This document shows, piece by piece, positions 57,424-64,000 of a DNA stretch of 64,000 nucleotides. The notes under the pieces are model-generated. The model was not told the origin of the DNA. It made no database searches and worked only from the letters and a program-made list of their open reading frames with translations. How positions within the stretch are numbered: position 1 is the stretch's first letter; every line of letters starts with the position of its first letter. Both the position numbers and the translations under genes were made by a program. Source of the DNA: Salticus scenicus (lineage: Eukaryota; Arthropoda; Arachnida; Araneae; Salticidae); contig OZ005661.1 in assembly GCA_963930645.1 (NCBI GenBank), forward strand, positions 197,268,532 through 197,332,531, given 5' to 3'.

Positions 57424-57530
57424 AAGTACAATACTTTGGATAAATACCATAAAATGCAAGAAAACAAACTCGCAAGTTTCTAGCATTTTATGGTGTTTAT
57501 CCAAAGTTTTGATCTTATTATTTCAAAACA
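57424..57530. repeat. Hairpin-forming inverted repeat
   Basis: ACTTTGGATAAATACCATAA and AAATGC (57432-57458) mirror GCATTTTATGGTGTTTATCC (57483-57502). Part of it recurs inverted at 58194-58278 (GCACCACAGAACTGGTGTTT and CACCATAAAATGCA), so a once longer foldback was probably split. Confidence 0.6.
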
Positions 57531-57729
57531 CTAGTTCTGTGGTATTATTTATTAATGAGGTTCAAATGTATTTCAAAAGTTATTGTATTGACAAATTTTG
57601 AAGTGTCGCCACTTGGAAACAAAATAGCAGGAGCAAGTTGCTCACTAAATTAATTCAAGATGTTTGTAAAATAAGAAGTTTACTGATTGACTTTGATTCA
57701 AATAAATTCAATATTTCAAAACTTATTGT

Positions 57730-59260
57730 TAGAGTTGAACTGAATAGTGATTTTTGCCAAATAACGAATACCAAATATTTGGTATTCGGCCGAATACTTA
57801 AATTTCAGTGTAAATTATTTTTTATACCCAGAATAGCTTAATTATTTTAAACATTTATTGCATGTACAAAGAAATAATAAGGACATTAAAAAGTATCAAC
57901 ATAAAATCTAAGTATTTAGCATTAAAAGATAAATTTTATAGTCAAAATAGAAATAAAATGTATATTTTAAATCATTGATTTTTTTTTTTTTTTTTTTTAA
58001 TCATGTAAAATTTTGAATTTCATTAAAATAATTAGATTAAAAAGAGCCAAATACATTTTTTAAGAACAAATAAACTTTTCCTTTTTTTGAATTTTCAAAA
58101 AATAATCTTATTTTGCGTGTAGGCTGTATACGCATAAAACATTATAATGAGTAAACATCAGGAAAGAAGACTTCAATAATATACATACATATAATAAGAA
58201 AGCACCACAGAACTGGTGTTTTAAAGTAATAAGTACAAAACTTTGAATAAACACCATAAAATGCAATAAACTCGCAACAATTATTTCAGGTTGAATAAAA
58301 ACACTACCCTACGTCAGGAGAACAAAGTAATCAAAGTTGCATATATGTACACACAAAGTAAATGTAGTTTTATATGCTGTCACAATTTCCCCTTCATTAA
58401 ACTATAATAAGTGACTATTTTGAAATATACAGACATGTTACTTTTCAGCCTTTTTAAGCTTGAAAATTTTATTATTCTTGGGATCAATGCAAATCCGCAT
58501 TAAAACTTTTTGGACATGTGTAGGGGTAGGGAGGGGGGGGGGTCAGCCTGAATTTGTGCAATATATTAGCAATTTCTATGTGATTGGCTTTCAAGAAATG
58601 TTAAATTCGAACTTGGCGAAAATGAAAAAGAAATAGCACTTTAACTGCATTTTCCTAATGAACCTGAACTACATTATTTTGTTAATCAATTGCCCCAGCA
58701 AGCAATGCTTCTATAGAGTAAACTTATTTTCAAGTATATGTAATAATTTTGTCTGTTTTTTAAGCACTTACAACTATTTTAATTATAATTAATATGATAT
58801 TTAATGTAAGATTTATTGTTCTGATTTTGTTTATTATTGTGTGTACATGTATGCAATCAGGTATAACATTATTTTTATTATTGAAAAATTTATACTCTGT
58901 TAGTTGCATGATACCACTTTTGAGAGGGAAGGGGGGGGGGGTCGTGAAAAGTTCAGCCTTTTTTTCTGTAAGCTTGTATCATGTCTGAATATATTACATT
59001 TTAATGCAGACTATTTTTTATTTAGATTAGAAATTTTATTAGACTGGCATTTTTTACTTATTTAATATCATAATATTGATGAATAATAATTAAAGAAAAA
59101 AAAAAAAAAAAAAAAAAAAAGGAAAACAGTTTAATTTTATATGATAAATATTTTTACCAATTTCAATATTCTAATTTAATTTAAAATTTAACTCGACCTC
59201 GACTATTCGGTTGTCGAATATCAAGATATTCGCTCGAACCGAATATTCGGTGCAACTCTA
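57730..59260. mobile_element. hAT element, 1.5 kb, TAGAG ends
   Basis: Ends TAGAGTTGAACTGAATA (57730) and inverted TATTCGGTGCAACTCTA (59260). The 8-bp flanks CTTATTGT and GTTATTGT differ at one base. A perfect 22-bp palindrome centred in ACCAAATATTTGGT (57766-57787) lies near the left end and a GAATATTCGG repeat cluster near the right. No transposase recognised. Confidence 0.7.
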
Positions 59261-59445
59261 GTTATTGTCATAACAAATTTTCAACTAGCAGCCTGACATT
59301 AAGTGGCCTTTACCTGGAAATAAAATGACAGAGCGAGTTGCTCACTTTATTAATCCAAAATAAATTCACTGTCCAACTTTTGTGCAAAACAGTTCAGTAT
59401 TTCCAAATTTGTTGTGATGAAAAATTTTCAGGTAGAAGTCTTAAA
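59261..59445. repeat. Diverged direct repeats flanking the MITEs
   Basis: AAATTTTCAACTAGCAGCCT at 59276 matches AAATTTTCAAGTGGTAGCCT at 59631. GAGCAAGTTGCTCAC near 57631 matches GAGCGAGTTGCTCAC near 59333. These point to local duplication around the inserted elements. Confidence 0.6.
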
Positions 59446-59602
59446 GTACACCTAATACCTTTGTTAAATAAATCCTTGTCGAGTCATGTTCATAATGACT
59501 GAGAAAATGACTCGGCAAGGATTCGTTTAACAAAGCAGTATTAAGTGTACTTTTTTACATATGAATTATTGCTAGCGCTTTAAAAATTTTGCTGCCGATT
59601 GT
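59446..59602. mobile_element. Hairpin MITE (copy related to 59671)
   Basis: AAATCCTTGTCGAGTCAT (59471-59488) mirrors ATGACTCGGCAAGGATT (59506-59522), and the arms extend over about 45 bp with TTAACAAAG...TATTA...GTGTACTTT. The right end TTTTGCTGCCGATTGTA matches that of the next element, so it is a rearranged family member. Confidence 0.65.
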
Positions 59603-59670
59603 AAGTTCACTGTCCAATTATCTAGATAATAAATTTTCAAGTGGTAGCCTGATTTCAAGTGGCCCCGCTA

Positions 59671-59882
59671 CAGTCAGCAGCAAAATTATTGAAGCACACA
59701 TCCACATTTTTTATTTATATTTTTTAGTTTGATCGCTAATTTTTATCATCAACTTACTTTTTTATAAGCAGCATAAGACTAAGATCATGACTCGACAAAT
59801 ATTTACGTAACAAAACAGTATTAAGTGCTTATCTTTTAAATAGGAATTATTGCTAGTGCTTCAATAATTTTGCTGCCGACTA
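59671..59882. mobile_element. Tc1/mariner-type MITE, 212 bp
   Basis: CAGTCAGCAGCAAAATTATT at the left mirrors AATAATTTTGCTGCCGACTA at the right, with TA outside both ends (59669-59670 and 59883-59884). Shares its right half (AACAGTATTAAGTG, GAATTATTGCTAG) with 59446-59602. Confidence 0.75.
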
Positions 59883-59884
59883 TA

Positions 59885-61214
59885 TGGATTGGAATTTATA
59901 AATAAACATATATATATTGTTGGATAATTTCTGTGAAATTGTAACTCTCTCACTACGATATACTGAAAAAGAGTTTATTCATTTAACTGTTGATTTCTGT
60001 ACAAAACACTTTCAAGAAATTATTGTGGCTGTTAAATGGCAGTCTTTTATACTTGAAAATGCAATAACTGGTCATGAATAATTTATTAAAACTTTGGTTG
60101 GTAATAAGAAGTAAGAATAATTTGCTTGGCTTTTACTGGAATAAAATAAATTAATGCACTATATAAGGATGAATGCAAGAATAAGCTTAAATTCATGCAT
60201 TTATCTTCATTCTATAAAAAATGAGATATGCAATATTTTTAAACAGATTGTTAAAACTCTTGGTATAAATTAAAAAGTAAGATAAAGGCAACAATACAAG
60301 ACTTTATACAAAACCTATTCATGCAGTGATGCACTATTATTTATTTTCTGATTTTGAATAAGTACATGTTTATTAAAAAATGAAAAATCTGGAGTGACTC
60401 TGCTGTACTTTTAAAACATTATGTAATTAACGGTTGTGTAGATAAAATAAGAAATGTCGTTAAATAATAAAACAAAAAATAATAGGGTATTCAAGTAATT
60501 ATATACACTATACAAAAGGTACTATACACTATACAAAGTACTATATACAAAAAGATATAGTTCTATTTAATTTCAAGATACTTTATAAAACAATGAAGAT
60601 TTTTCCTGCCAGGTTAATTCAAACAAATTTGATTAAAATATTTTATTTGGATTTACTTATGAAGTTCAAGAAATTATTTTACAGCTTTAAGCTTGCTTTT
60701 TTCATATATCAAGAGAGAATTAATGTCTCAAAAAAATAAAAAAATATATTTTATTTTAAATATTTATGCATGAAAGATTAATATAGGGACTCTGAAAAGA
60801 ATTTGAATACAGTGTGGTTTAAAGCATATTTTAATATATTTCCATACTGTACAATACAATGAAAGTAACATTATTTAGATGCAAAAAAACGTATTGCTTA
60901 TGATTGGTTTGCAGAGCGCAAAAAAATTTTCAGGTACGTTGTGGAATGAAAATAGAAGGTTAAATGATGATTTTTTTTTTTTTTTTTCAGTAAAATGTAA
61001 TTGTTTATTCATTCACATAGATTAAATATATGTACAGAAAACTCTTAATTGGAATATGAATTAATACATATAAACTAGCAAGCGTTTCGCATTTTCCCAT
61101 GAAAAAGCTGTGGAACATATTAAATGTAGAAAATTAAAAAAGTGCCTCATGTACTTTGTTAAAAGAATATTACAAAGCGTAAATTTTTTAAAAAACATTT
61201 TTAAAGGAAAAGCC
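59885..61214. other. Intronic AT-rich, nothing recognised
   Basis: Short CTATACAAA repeats near 60500-60550; poly(T) near 60971-60987. No gene. Confidence 0.5.
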
Positions 61215-61233
61215 TCATTAATTTTTACAAAAA

Positions 61234-61312
61234 TGACCTGGCCTGTGTTCAAACCAGAGCTTTTAAAAAAATAAAAAAAAAAAAAAAAGCTAATGCTCTA
61301 CCATCTGTTCTG
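61234..61312 (-). mobile_element. Broken tRNA-like sequence
   Basis: Minus strand: ACAGATGGTAGAGCATTAGC (D-arm and A-box like, 61283-61302), a T/A run, then GCTCTGGTTTGAACACAGG (B-box like, 61241-61259). The run of T and A replaces the anticodon arm. It is a tRNA pseudogene or SINE head disrupted by homopolymer insertion. Confidence 0.45.
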
Positions 61313-61318
61313 TTAACT

Positions 61319-62106
61319 TCATTATTAAAAATTAAGTAATGATTAATTTCATATGTAACTTATGTCGATTTTTGCTGAACAAGAGTAAAAAGTGAGCAGG
61401 CCAGTATTAAAGCTTGGGGCACAAGCACAACTTCATCTAGTTATTTTTCATTCTTGTAAAAATTTGTTTGGTCTTTATTTAATTATTGTGTAAAGTATAT
61501 AAACAAAGTTATGACTCAAGGGATCACAGACCGTCAAGGTCACCCAAAGCCCCTGTTATTCTCTGGGTAAAATTGTTTATAGAATTGCACATTACCTAAT
61601 TATTATTCCTAAATTCCATTTTCACATTCTAAAAATACACAACCATTAAATTAGTACTCCCTTTCTAAAAATTTACTTTTTTAAAATTTGAATTTTGAGT
61701 TCAAAAATGCGTTTCACTAAATACATTTTCCTCATTTTTTAGCCGTAAAATAAAACTTTAAAATTTTAAAAAATCAATTTTGGGGAACGAGTACTGATTT
61801 AACAGTTGTGGATTTTCTGAATGTGAAAACAAAATTTAAAAATTTCAATTTGGTAAAAAATAATTCTATAAACAAATTTCGCCATAACTTGCATGGGATT
61901 TGGTGACTAGAGATGGGAAAATCACAAAAGGAGTGAACAACTTTAAACTTTTCTATACCATCATAATGTGATTATATTTTTAAAAAAAAGATCACTTGTA
62001 ATTCTGCATCTATTCACATAAAGAAAATATGAAATCTATTTCATAGGAGTATGAAGGCAAGTCAAATATTGAATGAGGACATCACTTAGTGGAATAATAG
62101 TTCATT
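61319..62106. other. Intronic, nothing recognised
   Basis: A patch of higher GC at 61520-61565 has no recognised function. Confidence 0.45.
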
Positions 62107-63006
62107 CCCAGACAGCACATCACCTCCCCAGGATATCTTCAAGATGTGTTCTGGATGAAAAGACATCCCAGAAACATCCTTAAGATGTACTGTGGATAAG
62201 TTAAGCCTAACTGTGCTGTTAGGGTTGGGCCAAAGGACCTAAGTTTGAAAGCTAGATTCCATAAAAAACTGATTTACATACATGGGTGCTGGCAATGAAT
62301 GAAATTTAAAAATATAAAATATTTTGTGTGAAAAAATAAATCACAGGGGAAGTTTTTTTTTCTCTTTGTGCCGTACTCCAGATAACTTTAAAAATATTTT
62401 AAAGCTTTTTAATTATTGAATTATATATATAAAATAATCTACAGTTTTAAAATAATTTTTTGAACTCTTTCTGTGGATTTCACAAAAAACCCTTTATGTA
62501 GATTTGATTTTGCTTAGACGGACATATGACACTAGTATTAAGTTAAAAAAAAAAACGTTGCACTCACTAAGGATTTCATTCTGCCAGCATCTATGTTTGC
62601 ATAAATCTAAAAATAACATGGGTAATTTTTGGATGTAATGTGAATGAAAATGGACATGTTTATATTATGTTCACATATGTCCATTTTACGTTATTTTGTT
62701 CAGTTAAAAGACGTATTTATTACGTAAAAGGTGGAGACATTTCAACATAATATCTACAAAATCTGATGAAATATAGACTGAATCTGGCTGTAATATGGAC
62801 ATGTCTATATTATGTTCACTATACATCTATTTTACGTTATTTTTTTCAGCTAAAAGACGTACTTATGACGTAACAGGTGAGGACATTTCTACTTAATATC
62901 TACAAAATCTGATGAAATATAGACTGAATCTGGCTGTAATATGGACATGTCTATACATCCAGATTACGTATTTTGACTTAATCTGGACGAATTTGTGTTG
63001 TCTGGG
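62107..63006. mobile_element. CCCAGACA-ended element with tandem repeats, 900 bp
   Basis: CCCAGACAGCAC (62107) and its inverted match GTGTTGTCTGGG (63006) delimit the element; no clear TSD. The right half is a tandem repeat of about 155 bp (62640-62945): AATATGGACATGTCTATATT, TTACGTTATTTTGTTCAG, AAAAGACGTA, ATATCTACAAAATCTGATGA recur. The left half (62120-62200) repeats AAGATGT and ACATCC motifs. No ORF. Confidence 0.55.
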
Positions 63007-63511
63007 TAACTACCAACTGACTGGCAGCGCCGTACAGCGTGTCGTGGGAAAAACTATAAGCGTTGGCCATCTATCCCAGGTTTACCCTAAAATATGTGCA
63101 TGTAATTTCCTAACTATTCCATTTTTTTTTTTCAAATTTCTTCCCTGTATATACTCACAGAAAAACTATTTGTAGGTTAAAAAGTAAATTAATGTGATTT
63201 TTTTCACCATGGAAATGTTAGCCAAATTTGGGTATTAAATCCGTCCATTTTCACAAGAAATTAATGTTGATAAAGAAACAAAAGAAAAAAATTCTGTTAC
63301 ATATATTTTCTTTTCTAAATTCAAGATTAAAATAGTTATAACTGTTCAGTAGTTTTATTACTTAAGGGGAAGGGGAGTGGAGGTGGGTTGAATACAAGAA
63401 AAAGAATTAAATTAAAAATGAACTGAGATATTTCGAATCCAAATGGGAAAATTATCAACTAGTACTGAATAATCTATAACTGTTTAAATAAAAATGCTAA
63501 AAATTTCTAAC
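63007..63511. other. Intron 5' part
   Basis: AT-rich intronic DNA adjacent to the donor site (GTTAGA at 63511-63506 on the minus strand). No repeat or gene recognised. Confidence 0.5.
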
Positions 63512-63677
63512 CTTTGAATAAATTCCATAGTGTGCCTTGTCCCCTCATGGTATTCAATGTTGTAAACATAATAGGACACGAAAAGGCAAGTGAGTGCTGA
63601 CATAAAATTCTGAGTAAAGACAGTCGGAATTCCATCAATTATTATCGAGAATTCAACAGCTTCATAAATTGTTGTAC
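63512..63677 (-). CDS. Internal coding exon of uncharacterised gene
   Basis: Minus-strand exon of 166 bp between an acceptor TTTAATTTCTAG and a donor CAAAG/GTTAGA. It begins with two bases of a split codon and ends with AG of an AGG arginine completed by the exon at 52919. The frame is open throughout: TTIYEAVEFSIIIDGIP, then QNFMSALTCLFVSYYV, then YNIEYHEGTRHTMEFIQ. The pattern a-L-fvsYYVyNieY...T.EFIQR, followed by INPERGSK in the next exon, matches what I recall of the C-terminal conserved part of arthropod proteins related to SAMD3-like families, of unknown function. Whether it is a host gene or a domesticated transposon protein cannot be told here. The upstream part lies beyond 64000. 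Confidence 0.85.
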
Positions 63678-64000
63678 CTAGAAATTAAATTTAATAAAAT
63701 GTTATCAGAAATCTTTTACAAATATTACATTAGTCAATTATAGTTATAAATTAAAATACAGATATTTGAATGTTTTCATTTTTTATTATGCGCAGGATAC
63801 AAACATGGCTAAAGTTTATTGCATTTCGTTTCGAAAAAAAGTTGAAAAACAAGGCATCTTATTGTTACACCTTGTTTACAACATAGAATTAATTGTAATT
63901 TCAGAACTCTTGAATTTTGGTTTTAAGTTATTTCTTGGAAGGAATTTATGCAGTCATAAATTCCAGTTTAAAAATCTGCTTCTAAGGAAAATCTAGAGCC
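63678..64000. other. Upstream intron sequence
   Basis: AT-rich. A plus-strand ORF of 76 codons (63766-63996) has no recognised family and lies opposite the gene; I treat it as chance. Confidence 0.5.

Noticed and set aside
63766..63996. 76-codon plus-strand ORF
   Set aside because: AT-biased composition, no family, and it lies opposite an intron of the minus-strand gene.

Overview
The window looks like eukaryotic nuclear DNA, very AT-rich and dominated by transposable elements. I saw no operons, Shine-Dalgarno context or dense ORFs. What I saw instead is spliced coding sequence, a pol III-type tRNA, tRNA-like SINE pieces, Tc1/mariner, hAT, pogo, Helitron/Helentron-like and LINE remnants, many minisatellites, and about fifty poly(A)/poly(T) tracts of 15 bases or more (counted by eye). 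The mix suggests an arthropod, possibly an arachnid. That is an inference from family types, not a database result.

The only host-type gene I can support well lies on the minus strand at the right end. A 166-bp internal exon (63512-63677) joins, with matching codon phase and consensus splice sites, to a terminal exon (52784-52919) carrying the stop codon. A poly(A) signal follows about 50 bp after the stop. The roughly 10.6-kb intron between them is filled with mobile elements: a hAT MITE, a pogo transposase relic, a 1.5-kb hAT element, two pogo or Tc1-type MITEs, a broken tRNA-like sequence and a 900-bp element with tandem repeats. A weaker candidate for a second small gene (plus strand, 49242-52288, convergent with the first) would be split by a 2.6-kb hAT insertion.

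Layout. 1-2.75 kb: two tandem-repeat blocks and Helitron-like termini. 2.9-6.5 kb: a Helentron-like element (family R1) interrupted by a degenerate Tc1 element whose D, D and E motif regions can still be read. 6.6-8.7 kb: a composite minisatellite running into a Helitron Rep-domain fragment. 9.8-11.9 kb: a complete R1 copy inserted in a tandem array, with a readable empty site. 12.5-13.3 kb: two retroposons, one with a perfect 13-bp target duplication. 14.5-18.4 kb: two adjacent TA-flanked TIR elements, one with nested insertions. 19.1-20.6 kb: more R1 copies. 21.7-24 kb: a 2.3-kb foldback made of inverted dimers. 24.8-30.3 kb: a Harbinger-like element, an R2 element, a TIR element with a 7-bp target duplication and another foldback. 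31.9-34.2 kb: Helitron end, LINE 3' end and R3 repeats. 34.4-37.8 kb: copies of a CACTG-ended TIR family and small MITEs. 40-41 kb: a mariner-type TIR element containing an almost intact tRNA-Thr. 43.7-45.3 kb: R2 and a complete CACTG element. 49.6-52.2 kb: hAT with a nested R2. 52.8-63.7 kb: the host gene.

The elements are mostly non-autonomous relics. I see no intact transposase, reverse transcriptase or Rep/helicase gene in the window.
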